From contig JAOYTL010000011.1 in NCBI GenBank assembly GCA_025846845.1, positions 236,186 to 300,185 of the forward strand: a stretch of DNA of 64,000 nucleotides, given 5' to 3'. The notes below the pieces were generated by a model. The model saw only the letters and a list, made by a program, of their open reading frames with translations, searched no databases and was not told where the DNA came from. Positions 54,435 to 64,000 of the stretch are shown one piece after another. Made by a program: the position numbers and the translations under genes. The stretch is from Alloboseaceae bacterium BT-24-1 (GTDB taxonomy: Bacteria; Pseudomonadota; Alphaproteobacteria; Rhizobiales; Beijerinckiaceae). Every line of letters begins with the position of its first letter. The stretch's first letter is position 1.

Positions 54435-55103
54435 ATGAGCAGCTTCCGGCCGAAATTCATCACCTTCGACTGCTACGGCACGCTGATCTATTTCGAGATG
54501 GCTCCGGCCGCCCGGCGCGCCTATGGCACCCGCCTCGCGCCTGAGCAGATGGACGCCTTCTGCGACGCCTTCTCGAACTATCGCCTCGACGAGGTCCTCG
54601 GCGCCTGGAAGCCCTACCAGGACGTCGTCAGCAATGCGGTGGAACGCAGCTGCGAGCTCCTCGGCATCCCCTATGATCCGGCCGATGCGCAGGCCATCAT
54701 CGACGAGATCCCGAGCTGGGGTCCGCATCCCGATGTGCCGGCCGGTCTCGCCAAGGTCGCCAGGGAGATCCCGCTCGTCGTCCTCTCGAATTCGATGACC
54801 GACCTGATCCCGCATTCGATCGCCAGGCTCGGCGCGCCCTTCCACGCCGCCTATACCGCGCAGGAGGCCCAGGCCTACAAACCCCGCATGCGCGCCTTCG
54901 AGTACATGTTCGACATGCTCGGCTGTGGCCCGCAGGATGTGATGCACTGCTCGTCGAGCTTCCGCTACGACCAGATGACCGCCTACGACATGAAGATCGC
55001 CCGCCGCGTCTTCGTCAATCGCGGCCACGAGCCTGCGAACCCCTATTACAGCACGCACGAGATCAAGGACATTGGCGGCCTGCCGGCGCTGGTCGGGCTC
55101 TGA
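54435..55103 (+). CDS. Haloacid dehalogenase type II-like HAD hydrolase
   Basis: 222 residues. Nucleophile motif FITFDCYGTLI (Asp11), motif II VVLSNSMTD, motif III Lys in AYKPRM, motif IV SSSFRYDQMTAYD. It matches the L-2-haloacid dehalogenase-like branch of HAD, but the usual SSNxWD motif is SSSFRYD, so dehalogenation is uncertain and phosphatase or other chemistry is possible. ATG 54435. Two bases before the aldehyde dehydrogenase. Pairs with another HAD gene at 58890. Confidence 0.85.
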   Translation: MSSFRPKFITFDCYGTLIYFEMAPAARRAYGTRLAPEQMDAFCDAFSNYRLDEVLGAWKPYQDVVSNAVERSCELLGIPYDPADAQAIIDEIPSWGPHPDVPAGLAKVAREIPLVVLSNSMTDLIPHSIARLGAPFHAAYTAQEAQAYKPRMRAFEYMFDMLGCGPQDVMHCSSSFRYDQMTAYDMKIARRVFVNRGHEPANPYYSTHEIKDIGGLPALVGL

Positions 55104-55105
55104 TC

Positions 55106-56575
<1,470 letters not shown>

Positions 56576-56593
56576 ATGCGCCGCGCAGCGCCG

Positions 56594-57547
56594 TCAGCCG
56601 TAGCAGGCCTGCCTCAGACCGAGGCCGGGATGAAGCGCGTCGATCGCCTCGATCTCGGCCTTCAGCTCCGCCCCGATCCAGTCCCGGATCTCGCGGACGA
56701 CCGGGCTTGGCGGGCGGTTGCGCGGCGTCAGCAGCACGCAGTTGCGCTCGCCGCGCGTCAGCCGGTCGCTGGCCGGCACCAGCGCGCCCGCCCTCAGCGC
56801 ATGCGAGACGACCGTGATCCAGCCGAAGGCGACGCCCTGGCCGAGCAGCGCCGCCTGCACCACCACGGCATAGTCCGAGAAGCTCAGCGTCTTGACCAGC
56901 CCCGGCCGGCCGGTGGCGAAGGGCGGATAGCGCTCGGCCCAGTCGAGCGCGGAATCGGTCAGGTTGATGATCGTGTTGCCCTCGCCCGTCACCTCGGCTT
57001 CGGGCTCGGCCTGCCGGTAGCCGGGGCTGCAGATCGGCAGCATCACCTCGCGCACCACCATCGCCTCGGCCGGCACCGCCTCGTCGGCATCGAGGAAGCG
57101 CATGCCGAGATCGACATTGTCGACCGGGCCGCGCAGCGAGCCGGCGATCATCTGGAAGCGCAGGTCGACTGCGGGAAACCGGCGCTGGAAATGATCCATG
57201 CGTGGCATCAGCCAATGCGTGGTGAAGGCGGAGGAGACCGAGATCGTCACCGTCTCCTTGCCGCCGCGGAGCTGCTCGACCTCGCGCAGGCCCGCTTCGA
57301 TGCTGCGGAAGCCATCGGCGACGCGGCGATAGAGCACTTCGCCCTCCGGCGTCAGGATTGCGCCCCTCCCGCCACGCTCGAAGAGGCGCAGGCCGAGATG
57401 GCTCTCGAAGCGCGACAGCATGCGGCTGACCGCCGGCTGTGTGACGTTCAGCTCCTCGGCCGCGCGGGTGAAGCTGCCACTGCGCGCAGCCGCCTCGAAG
57501 ACGAAGAGCGCATTGCTCGACGAGACCATGCGGCGCAGCTCTGACAT
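56594..57547 (-). CDS. LysR-type transcriptional regulator (GcvA-like)
   Basis: 317 residues. Helix-turn-helix near 10-69 (ALFVFEAAARSGSFTRAAEELN, TQPAVSRMLSRFE), effector domain from about 98. Divergent from the spermidine/putrescine-type importer operon. Two palindromes flank its start: one overlaps the ATG and one is 144 bases upstream, next to the importer. Confidence 0.92.
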   Translation of the reverse strand: MSELRRMVSSSNALFVFEAAARSGSFTRAAEELNVTQPAVSRMLSRFESHLGLRLFERGGRGAILTPEGEVLYRRVADGFRSIEAGLREVEQLRGGKETVTISVSSAFTTHWLMPRMDHFQRRFPAVDLRFQMIAGSLRGPVDNVDLGMRFLDADEAVPAEAMVVREVMLPICSPGYRQAEPEAEVTGEGNTIINLTDSALDWAERYPPFATGRPGLVKTLSFSDYAVVVQAALLGQGVAFGWITVVSHALRAGALVPASDRLTRGERNCVLLTPRNRPPSPVVREIRDWIGAELKAEIEAIDALHPGLGLRQACYG

Positions 57548-57560
57548 TACATCAGGTTAT
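57546..57560. promoter_or_regulatory. Degenerate LysR box over the LysR start codon
   Basis: ATTACATCAGGTTAT; on the minus strand ATAACCTGATGTAAT, 12 of 15 identical to the 24248 box and keeping T-N11-A. It covers the start codon of the LysR gene, compatible with self-repression. Confidence 0.4.
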
Positions 57561-57690
57561 GTTCTTCCTGATTATTTGGCAATTGCGACAAGGGGCCGAA
57601 ATCCCGTTTCATGAGCTCATCGAATGCAGCTTGCAGTGACGGCCCGCCAGAGGTCCGCACCGCCTGATGGCACCAGCGCCGGAGCGGATC

Positions 57691-57711
57691 GCCATAAGAC
57701 CACCTTATGGC
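57691..57711. promoter_or_regulatory. LysR-type palindrome upstream of the importer operon
   Basis: Perfect arms GCCATAA (57691-57697) and TTATGGC (57705-57711) around a 7-base centre GACCACC, ATAA-N7-TTAT at its core. It lies 67 bases before the ATPase start at 57778 and 144 bases from the divergent LysR gene. Probable operator of the importer operon. Confidence 0.62.
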
Positions 57712-57777
57712 CCGTCCCGAAAACGGTCTTTGCCTGCGCAGTGCCGCGATGTCGCTGTATCCGGACGGGAGAGTGCC

Positions 57778-58863
57778 ATGGCCAACATAGGCGGCGAACG
57801 CGTCGAGATCAGATCGGCAAGCAAGCATTACGGCTCGGTGCGGGCGCTCGACGACGTCTCGCTCGACATCGCCCCGCAGGAATTCGTCTCGCTGCTCGGC
57901 CCGTCCGGCTCGGGCAAGACCACCCTGCTCGGCATTCTCGGCGGCTTCATCCAGCCCTCCGGCGGCTCGGTCCATCTCGGCGGTCGCGACGTCACCTATA
58001 CCCCGCCGCACAAGCGCGACATCGGCATCGTCTTCCAGAACTACGCGCTGTTCCCGCATATGAGCGTCGGCGAGAACGTCGCCTTCCCCTTAAGAGCCCG
58101 GCGCCTGCCCAAATCGACCTATGCCGAAAAGGTCCGCGGCGCGCTCGCCATGGTCGACCTCGCCGGCTACGAGGAGCGCGGCATCGGCCAGCTCTCCGGC
58201 GGCCAGCGCCAGCGCGTCGCGCTCGCCCGCGCCATGATCTTCGAGCCGCGCCTGATCCTGATGGACGAGCCGCTCTCGGCGCTCGACAAGCAGTTGCGCG
58301 AGAACATGCAGATCGAGCTGCGCCAGCTCCACAAGCGGCTGGGCGCGACGATCATCTACGTCACCCACGACCAGCGCGAGGCGCTGACGATGAGCGACCG
58401 CGTCGCCATCCTGAAGGATGGCAAGCTGGTCCAGATCGACAGGCCCGAGCGCCTGCACGACCACCCCGCCAACGCCTTCGTCGCCAGCTTCATCGGCGAG
58501 GCGACGCTGCTGCCGGTCGAGCGCGTGGGGTCGGACAGCGTCTCCCTCGCCGGGACGGTGCTGAAGAGCGCCCGCCCGATCGCGCCGAATGGCGAGCTGG
58601 TGCTCGCCATCCAGACCGAGAAGCTGCTGATCGAGGACGGTTCCGGCAGCCCGGAGCGCAACCGGCTTGAAGCCCGCGTCACCGATGTCGTTTTCCAGGG
58701 CGAGAGCCTGCGCGTCTTCCTCGCACTCGACGACGGCACGCCCTTGAGCCTGCGCCAGCCCAGCCATTACGAAGCCGCCCGCCGCATCCCGCCGGTCGGT
58801 GGGCGCCTCGCCCTCAGCCTCCACCCGCAGGACACGATCATCGTGCCGAAAGCCGGCGCCTGA
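57778..58863 (+). CDS. Spermidine/putrescine-type ABC importer ATPase (PotA-like)
   Basis: 361 residues. Walker A GPSGSGKTT, Q-loop FQNYALFPHM, signature LSGGQRQR, Walker B LILMDEPLSALDKQ, H-loop THDQ, and a C-terminal TOBE domain after about 240. GGGAGAG precedes the ATG; the open frame from 57667 is not supported. First gene of a six-gene operon to 63852. Confidence 0.94.
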   Translation: MANIGGERVEIRSASKHYGSVRALDDVSLDIAPQEFVSLLGPSGSGKTTLLGILGGFIQPSGGSVHLGGRDVTYTPPHKRDIGIVFQNYALFPHMSVGENVAFPLRARRLPKSTYAEKVRGALAMVDLAGYEERGIGQLSGGQRQRVALARAMIFEPRLILMDEPLSALDKQLRENMQIELRQLHKRLGATIIYVTHDQREALTMSDRVAILKDGKLVQIDRPERLHDHPANAFVASFIGEATLLPVERVGSDSVSLAGTVLKSARPIAPNGELVLAIQTEKLLIEDGSGSPERNRLEARVTDVVFQGESLRVFLALDDGTPLSLRQPSHYEAARRIPPVGGRLALSLHPQDTIIVPKAGA

Positions 58864-58889
58864 CCCCTCCCCAGCAGAGACACCAGACC

Positions 58890-59594
58890 ATGGCCCTCAG
58901 CGATTTCAAGGTTCTCACATTCGACGTCGTCGGCACGCTGATCGACTTCGAGGCCGGCGTCCTCGGCGCGGTCCGGCGCCTCGGCGGCCCGGCCGCCGCC
59001 AAGCTCAGCGACGACGAGATCTTCGCGCCTTATCTCAAGGGCCGCGAGCTGCATTACGAGCGCTCCAGTGAGGTGATGAAGCTGGTCTACATCCACCTCG
59101 CCAAGGAACTCGGCCTGCCGCATGACGATGCCACGGCCGACGCCTTCCAGCTCGCGATCCTGCGTCATCCCGCCTTCCCGGATTCGGCTGAAGCGCTGGT
59201 GCGGCTGCGCAAGCACTACCGGCTGGTGGCCATGACCAATGCCGACCGGCCGAGCTTCACCTGCTACTCCCACACGCTCGGCAACCCGTTCCACGACAGC
59301 ATCACCGCCGACGAGGCGATCCACCCCAAGCCCGATCCGCTCTACTTCGCCTATAATCGCGGCCGGCAATCGGCCTTCGGCTACAAGCAGGAGGAGATAC
59401 TCCACGTCGCGCAGAGCCAGTACCACGACATCCGCGTCGCCAGATCGCTCGGCTATGCCACCTGCTGGATCGAGCGGCGCCAGGGCCAGAAGGGCTTCGG
59501 CGGCACGCCGGCGGTGCCCGAGATCACCAGGCCCGATTATCACTTCACGACGCTGAAGGCGCTTGCCGATGCGGTCGAGGCGGAACGGGCCTGA
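58890..59594 (+). CDS. HAD family hydrolase (haloacid dehalogenase-like)
   Basis: 234 residues. Nucleophile block TFDVVGTLIDF (Asp11; the second position of DxD is Val), motif II VAMTNADRPS, Lys in HPKPDPLYF, acidic motif in VAQSQYHDIRVARSLG. The family acts on phosphate or halide esters; the pattern is that of dehalogenase-like proteins often found in amine-catabolism operons. 26 bases after the ATPase gene. Confidence 0.85.
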   Translation: MALSDFKVLTFDVVGTLIDFEAGVLGAVRRLGGPAAAKLSDDEIFAPYLKGRELHYERSSEVMKLVYIHLAKELGLPHDDATADAFQLAILRHPAFPDSAEALVRLRKHYRLVAMTNADRPSFTCYSHTLGNPFHDSITADEAIHPKPDPLYFAYNRGRQSAFGYKQEEILHVAQSQYHDIRVARSLGYATCWIERRQGQKGFGGTPAVPEITRPDYHFTTLKALADAVEAERA

Positions 59595-59599
59595 CCCCC

Positions 59600-60916
59600 G
59601 TGACGGCCGCGCCGACATCGTGGCAGGCCCTCGACGCCGCGCCCTCGCTCTGGCGGGCGACGGCGTCGCCGCTGCCTGCGCTGCCGCCGCTCGCCGGCGA
59701 TGTGCAGGCGGATGTCGTGATCATCGGCGCCGGCTATACTGGGCTCTCGGCCGCCCATCATCTCGCCGCCAGCGGCCTGGCACCGCTGGTGCTCGAGGCG
59801 AACGAGCCCGGCTGGGGCGCGAGCGGCCGCAATGGCGGGGTCATCACCGCCAAGTTCCGCCTGTCCTTCCCAGCGATCGCTGCCGGCCATGGCCGGGGCA
59901 TGGCGAAACGCATGTACGATATCGCCCATGAGGCGACCGATATCGTCGCAGAGCTGGTCGACACCCACGGCATCCGGGATGCCGGATTGACCCGCGCCGG
60001 CCAGGTCAAGGCCGCGCACAACCACGAGACGCTGGCCTATGCGGTGAAGGAAGCGCAGTGGCTCCGCGCCGAACTCGGCGACACCACGATGACCGTGCTC
60101 GATGCCGGACAGGTGCGCGAGGAGACGGGCTCTGCCAGCTTCGTCGGCGGCGTGCTCAATGCCGGCTCGGGCGGCATCCACCCGCTCAACTATCTGCGCG
60201 GCCTCGCCCGTGGCGCGATTTCGCAGGGCGTCCCCGTCTACAGCCATACGCCGGCGCTCAGCCTCAGACGCGAGCGCGACGGCGTGCTGGTCGAGACGCC
60301 CCGGGGCACGGTGCGGGCGAAGCAGGCGATCATCGCGACCAACAGCTATTCCGACCTGACGCCCGCGACCCGCGCGTACCAGCGCACCCTGATCCCGTTC
60401 CGCAGCGCGATCATCGCGACCGAAAAACTCTCGCCGAACCTCGCCGCCAGCGTGATGCCAACGGGCCGGACCTATACCGAGACCAAGCGGATGATGCGCT
60501 GGTTCCGCATGGTCGACGACCGGATCGTCTTCGGCGGCCGCGGCGCCTTCGGCAAGACGGATTCCGCCGCCGCCTTCGGCGCCCTGCACAAAGCGATGGT
60601 CGGCATCTTCCCGCAGGTCGCCGACGTGCCGCTGGCCTATTCCTGGTCAGGCCTCGTTGCGATGACGCTCGATTCCGTGCCGCATGTCGGCCGCGTCGAC
60701 GACCGGGTCATGGTTGCCATGGGCTACAACGGCGCCGGTGTCGCCATGTCCAGCCTGATGGGCCGCTACCTCGCCGCCTTAGCGCGCGGCGAGCGCCCCG
60801 ATGTCGGGCTGCTCGACATCGGCCGCATGCGGCCCGTGCCCTTCTATCCACTTCGAGAACCGGCGGTCCGTCTGGTCGCCGGCTGGTACCAGTTTCTGGA
60901 CGCGATCGGACGGTAG
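59600..60916 (+). CDS. FAD-dependent amine oxidoreductase (PuuB / gamma-glutamylputrescine oxidase-like)
   Basis: 438 residues with a GTG start at 59600, 5 bases after the HAD stop. FAD motif VVIIGAGYTGLSAAHHLAASG at about 39-59, SGRNGG flavin loop, and C-terminal MGYNGAGVAMSSLMG. Resembles PuuB and related DAO-fold oxidases. In an operon with a polyamine-type importer, oxidation of an imported amine or glutamyl-amine is likely. Confidence 0.88.
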   Translation: MTAAPTSWQALDAAPSLWRATASPLPALPPLAGDVQADVVIIGAGYTGLSAAHHLAASGLAPLVLEANEPGWGASGRNGGVITAKFRLSFPAIAAGHGRGMAKRMYDIAHEATDIVAELVDTHGIRDAGLTRAGQVKAAHNHETLAYAVKEAQWLRAELGDTTMTVLDAGQVREETGSASFVGGVLNAGSGGIHPLNYLRGLARGAISQGVPVYSHTPALSLRRERDGVLVETPRGTVRAKQAIIATNSYSDLTPATRAYQRTLIPFRSAIIATEKLSPNLAASVMPTGRTYTETKRMMRWFRMVDDRIVFGGRGAFGKTDSAAAFGALHKAMVGIFPQVADVPLAYSWSGLVAMTLDSVPHVGRVDDRVMVAMGYNGAGVAMSSLMGRYLAALARGERPDVGLLDIGRMRPVPFYPLREPAVRLVAGWYQFLDAIGR

Positions 60917-60953
60917 GCCTCGAAGGTCCGATCCAACAACAGGGGAACAGGAC

Positions 60954-62009
60954 ATGGCTAAGAGCTTGAACTTCCGGACCGCCTCCGTCGCAGCGGGGTT
61001 TTTCCTCGCAATGCTCGGCTCCGCCATGGCAGCCGAGCAGATCATGTTCGTCTCGCAGGGCGGCGCCTATCAGAAGGCGCAGACCATCGCGATCCTCGAC
61101 CCGAGTGCCAAGAAGCTCGGCATCACCATCAACCAGGACAGCGTGCCGGACGCCTGGCCGATCATGCGCTCGCAGGTCGCATCGGGTAAGCCGACCTGGG
61201 ACGTCGTCGACGTCGCCACCAATTTCTGCCTGCGCGGCGGCGAGCAGGGCATCGTCGAGAAGCTCGACTTCAGCAAGATCCCGAATGCCGCGGCGATGCC
61301 GGCCGAGTACCGCAGCGACTATTCGGTCGCCTACGAGTTCTATTCGAGCGTGCTCGGCTACAATCTGAAGAAATTCCCGGACGCCGCCAGCGCGCCGAAG
61401 AGCTGGGCTGATTTCTGGGACGTGAAGAAGTTCTCCGGCCGCCGCTCGCTGCGCAACCACCCGCTCGCCACACTTGAAGCGGCGCTGATGGCCGACGGCG
61501 TCGCCCCCGACAAGCTCTACCCGCTCGATGTCGAGCGCGCCTTCAAGAAGCTCGAGGAGATCAAGCCGAACATCACGGTGTGGTGGACCTCCGGCGCCCA
61601 GTCGGCCCAGCTGCTGAACGATGGCGAGGTCGACATGGTGATGGCCTGGAACGGCCGCATCAGCGCGCTGACCAAGGAAGGCGCCAAGGTCACCTACACC
61701 TACAATCAGGGCATCCTGCAGAGCACCTCGCTCTGCGTCTTGAAGGGCGCGCCCAACCTGCCGACCGCGATCAAGTTCCTGAACGAGGCGGTCGACCCGG
61801 TGCACCAGGCCAACCTGCCGCTGCATATCGACTACGGCCCGGCCAATCCGAAGGCCTACGACACCAAGGTCATCTCCGAGGCGCGGGTCAAGGAGCTGCC
61901 GAGCGCGCCGGAGAACGCCAAGGTGCAGGCCCTGATGTCCTATGCTTGGTGGACCTCGCCGGCCGGCGAGGCCGCCGAGAAGCGCTGGCTGCAATTCATG
62001 CAGAAGTGA
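60954..62009 (+). CDS. Spermidine/putrescine-type ABC substrate-binding protein (PotD-like)
   Basis: 351 residues with signal peptide about 1-27 (GSAMAAEQ). Mature sequence MFVSQGGAYQKAQ, WPIMRSQVASGKPTWDVVDV, and WWTSGAQSAQLLNDGEVDM fit the PotD/PotF-like SBP family. AGGGGAACAGG precedes the ATG. Followed by a hairpin-rich repeat, which may set its mRNA level above that of the permeases. Confidence 0.91.
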   Translation: MAKSLNFRTASVAAGFFLAMLGSAMAAEQIMFVSQGGAYQKAQTIAILDPSAKKLGITINQDSVPDAWPIMRSQVASGKPTWDVVDVATNFCLRGGEQGIVEKLDFSKIPNAAAMPAEYRSDYSVAYEFYSSVLGYNLKKFPDAASAPKSWADFWDVKKFSGRRSLRNHPLATLEAALMADGVAPDKLYPLDVERAFKKLEEIKPNITVWWTSGAQSAQLLNDGEVDMVMAWNGRISALTKEGAKVTYTYNQGILQSTSLCVLKGAPNLPTAIKFLNEAVDPVHQANLPLHIDYGPANPKAYDTKVISEARVKELPSAPENAKVQALMSYAWWTSPAGEAAEKRWLQFMQK

Positions 62010-62020
62010 GGCGTTTTTTC

Positions 62021-62163
62021 CTTCTCCCCTTGCGGGAGAAGGTGGCCCGGAGGGCCGGATGAGGGGTCGCGCAGGTCGGACGGTCTTTCGACCGTTGAAG
62101 AGCGCCTTGCGATCGAGGTCGCGAGACCCCTGACCCCAGCCCTCTCCCGGAAGGGGAGAGGGG
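62021..62163. repeat. Hairpin-ended intergenic repeat within the importer operon
   Basis: Two strong hairpins bracket about 100 bases. CTTCTCCC (62021-62028) pairs with GGGAGAAG (62034-62041), and CCCTCTCCC (62140-62148) pairs with GGGAGAGGG (62154-62162). Inside, TGAGGGGTCGCG near 62058 is nearly complementary to CGCGAGACCCCTGA near 62120, so the whole unit can fold as one long stem. This is the form of common intergenic repeats in alphaproteobacteria. It separates the receptor and permease genes. Confidence 0.7.
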
Positions 62164-62200
62164 GTAGGTCCCGCATGGCGGGCTGGCGAGGATGGAGCAC

Positions 62201-63070
62201 ATGACCACCCAGACGATCGACCCATCCCTCCGTCATCAGCGCCGCGAGCAGGCGCTGATGACGCTGCTCGCGGCTCCGGCCGTACTGGTGATCGTCGCGC
62301 TGGTGGTGATCCCGGTTGGCTGGCTCGCGGCCCAGTCGATCTACGACAACGGCTTCACGCTGGAGCATTACCGCCGCATCTTCACCGAGGAGGTCTACTG
62401 GCGCAGCTTCGCGCTGACCTTCCGCATCGCCCTGATGGTGACGCTCCTCACTCTGCTGCTCGGCTATCCGGTCGCCTATGCGGCGGCTCACGCCAAGCGG
62501 CCCTGGAACGTCTTGATCCTCGCCTGCGTGATGCTGCCGTTCTGGACCAGCGTGCTGGTGCGCGCCTATGCCTGGCTCGTGCTGCTGCAGCGCACCGGCG
62601 TCGCCAACCAATTGCTCGAACGCTTCGGGCTGATCACCGAGCCACTGGCGATGGTCCACAACGAGCTCGGCACGGTGATCGCGACCGTCCACATCCTGCT
62701 ACCCTTCATGGTGCTGCCGCTCTACTCGACCATGCAGAAGATCCCGCGCGAGCTGATGCTCGCCGGCGCCAGCCTCGGCGGCGGCCCGCTCTACAGCTTC
62801 CTGCGCATCTTCCTGCCGCTGTCGCTGCCGGGCGTCGTCGCCGGGCTGACCCTCGTCTTCGTGCTGACGCTCGGCTTCTACATCACGCCCGAGCTGCTCG
62901 GCGGCGGACGCACCGTGATGATCTCGATGGTGGTGAGCCGCAATGTCGAGCTCTACGCGCAATGGGGCGCGGCAAGCGCAGTCGGGGTCGTTCTCCTGGT
63001 CTGCGTACTCGCGATCTTCGCCGCGGTCGGCCGCATCATCCCGCTCGACAAGATGCTGGGGCAGAAATGA
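62201..63070 (+). CDS. Spermidine/putrescine-type ABC importer permease (PotB-like)
   Basis: 289 residues, six helices: MTLLAAPAVLVIVALVVIPVGWL first, VMLPFWTSVLVRAYAWLVLLQ, and the coupling loop PRELMLAGASLGGGPLYSFLRIFLPL. ATG 62201 is preceded by GGAG; 62192 is a possible alternative. Stop overlaps the next start. Confidence 0.92.
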   Translation: MTTQTIDPSLRHQRREQALMTLLAAPAVLVIVALVVIPVGWLAAQSIYDNGFTLEHYRRIFTEEVYWRSFALTFRIALMVTLLTLLLGYPVAYAAAHAKRPWNVLILACVMLPFWTSVLVRAYAWLVLLQRTGVANQLLERFGLITEPLAMVHNELGTVIATVHILLPFMVLPLYSTMQKIPRELMLAGASLGGGPLYSFLRIFLPLSLPGVVAGLTLVFVLTLGFYITPELLGGGRTVMISMVVSRNVELYAQWGAASAVGVVLLVCVLAIFAAVGRIIPLDKMLGQK

Positions 63071-63852
63071 AAACCTCGCTGCTGCCGCGCCTCGCCTTCG
63101 GCCTCGTCGTCGGGCTGGTCCTGATCTATCTGATGCTGCCGGTGCTGATCATCGTGCCGATGTCGTTCTCGAGCACGCGCTTCCTGACCTTCCCGCCGCC
63201 AGCACTGTCGCTGCGCTGGTACCAAGAGTATTTCGGCAATCCGAACTGGATGCAGGGCACGCGGATGAGCCTGATGCTCGGCGTGCTGACCGTGCTGATC
63301 GCGACGCCGCTCGGCACCGCCGCCGCCTATGCGATCAGCAACGCCCAGAACCGGCTGATGCGCTCGTTGCATATGGTACTGATGCTGCCGCTGATCGTGC
63401 CGATCATCATCGTCGCGATCGGCATCTTCTTCGTCTACGCCAAGCTCGGCCTGATCCAGACGCTGACCGGGCTGGTGCTGGCCAATGTCATGCTCGGCCT
63501 GCCCTATGTCATCACCTCGGTCGTCGCCGGCCTGCAGAGCTTCGACAAGACCCAGGAGATGGTGGCGCGCAGCCTCGGCATGAACCGCCTGCGCGCCTTC
63601 CTCACCGTGACGCTGCCGCAGATCAAGGCCAGCGTCTTCGCGGGCGCCGTCTTCGCCTTCATCTCGGCGATCGACGAGACGATCATCGCGCTCTTCGTTT
63701 CCGGCGGTCAGTATCAGACCCTGACCAAGCGCATGTTCACCGCGCTGCGCGACGAGATCGACCCGACCATCGCCTCGATCTCGACCCTGCTGACGGCGGC
63801 CTCCTTCCTGCTCGTCCTGCTCGCCATGGGCGGACAGAAGAAGGAGGCGTAG
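63067..63852 (+). CDS. Spermidine/putrescine-type ABC importer permease (PotC-like)
   Basis: 261 residues, PotC type: LMLPVLIIVPMSFSSTRFLTFPPP, then LRWYQEYF and the coupling loop MVARSLGMNRLRAFLTVTLPQIKAS. ATG overlaps the PotB-like stop (ATGA). Last gene of the operon. Confidence 0.92.
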   Translation: MKTSLLPRLAFGLVVGLVLIYLMLPVLIIVPMSFSSTRFLTFPPPALSLRWYQEYFGNPNWMQGTRMSLMLGVLTVLIATPLGTAAAYAISNAQNRLMRSLHMVLMLPLIVPIIIVAIGIFFVYAKLGLIQTLTGLVLANVMLGLPYVITSVVAGLQSFDKTQEMVARSLGMNRLRAFLTVTLPQIKASVFAGAVFAFISAIDETIIALFVSGGQYQTLTKRMFTALRDEIDPTIASISTLLTAASFLLVLLAMGGQKKEA

Positions 63853-63861
63853 CGGTGCACG

Positions 63862-63882
63862 CGTCATGCTCGGGCTTGACCC
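63862..63882. repeat. Truncated copy of an intergenic palindromic repeat
   Basis: CGTCATGCTCGGGCTTGACC resembles the left arm of the element at 13793-13887, but the complementary right arm does not follow. A probable insertion sequence starts within about 100 bases, so the repeat may have been interrupted. Confidence 0.4.
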
Positions 63883-63982
63883 ACGGCTGTCCGGTTTAAA
63901 TTTCTAGACGTTGTGCATGGCGTTGATTCTACTTGTTTCCAAGCACTTGCCGGTGTTTTGGACACGAGACGGGATCGACGCC

Positions 63983-64000
63983 ATGCGGCATCAGAATAGC
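63983..64000 (+). mobile_element. Start of a probable IS4-type transposase, cut by the window edge
   Basis: Only six codons are visible (MRHQNS). This opening, preceded by about 60 bases without genes, is the one I associate with IS4-family transposases in alphaproteobacteria. Recognition rests on a very short sequence, so confidence is low. Confidence 0.35.

Overview
The window is GC-rich, densely coded DNA from an alphaproteobacterium. Gene content and style (aa3-type cytochrome oxidase genes, very many ABC importers, LysR regulators and hydantoinase-type enzymes, and rhizobial-style intergenic hairpin repeats) suggest the order Hyphomicrobiales, possibly a Bosea-like organism. The taxon is an inference from protein flavour, not a database result. 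No rRNA, tRNA or CRISPR array was seen.

Layout. 1-3437: respiratory genes on the minus strand (ctaD running off the left edge, ctaC, a small periplasmic cytochrome c). 3612-7200: an intact hydantoinase followed upstream by a collapsed locus in which a racemase is fused to a broken peptide-type binding protein next to a decayed LysR gene. 7458-15563: an alpha/beta hydrolase and a complete Dpp-type ABC importer with two tandem binding proteins. 15892-24148: eight tightly packed minus-strand genes encoding a DUF917 protein, cyclic amidohydrolase, N-carbamoyl amidohydrolase, flavin reductase, hydantoin/Asp-Glu racemase, FAD-linked 2-hydroxyacid dehydrogenase, DapA-like lyase and atypical SDR. 24267-31707: LysR, a polar amino acid ABC importer, an NHL-repeat protein, a second hydantoinase and a D-type N-carbamoylase. 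32195-40411: LysR, a creatinase-like M24 protein, a TRAP importer, and DUF2848, amidase and DUF1445 proteins. 40699-45764: LysR and HyuA/HyuB. 45774-50079: a second Dpp-type importer translationally coupled to a MOSC protein. 50360-56575: two tandem FAD dehydrogenases, an M20 deacylase, a HAD hydrolase and an aldehyde dehydrogenase. 56594-63852: LysR and a spermidine/putrescine-type importer operon carrying a HAD hydrolase and an amine-oxidase-like flavoprotein. The right edge begins what looks like an IS4-type transposase.

Taken together this is a catabolic island for cyclic ureides and amides, N-carbamoyl amino acids and other amines: five importers feed ring-opening hydrolases, carbamoylases of both apparent stereo-types, racemases and flavin oxidases. 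The most striking signal outside genes is a family of near-identical ATAA-N7-TTAT palindromes (LysR T-N11-A boxes). One lies beside each of the four LysR loci, and three of them overlap the LysR stop codon.
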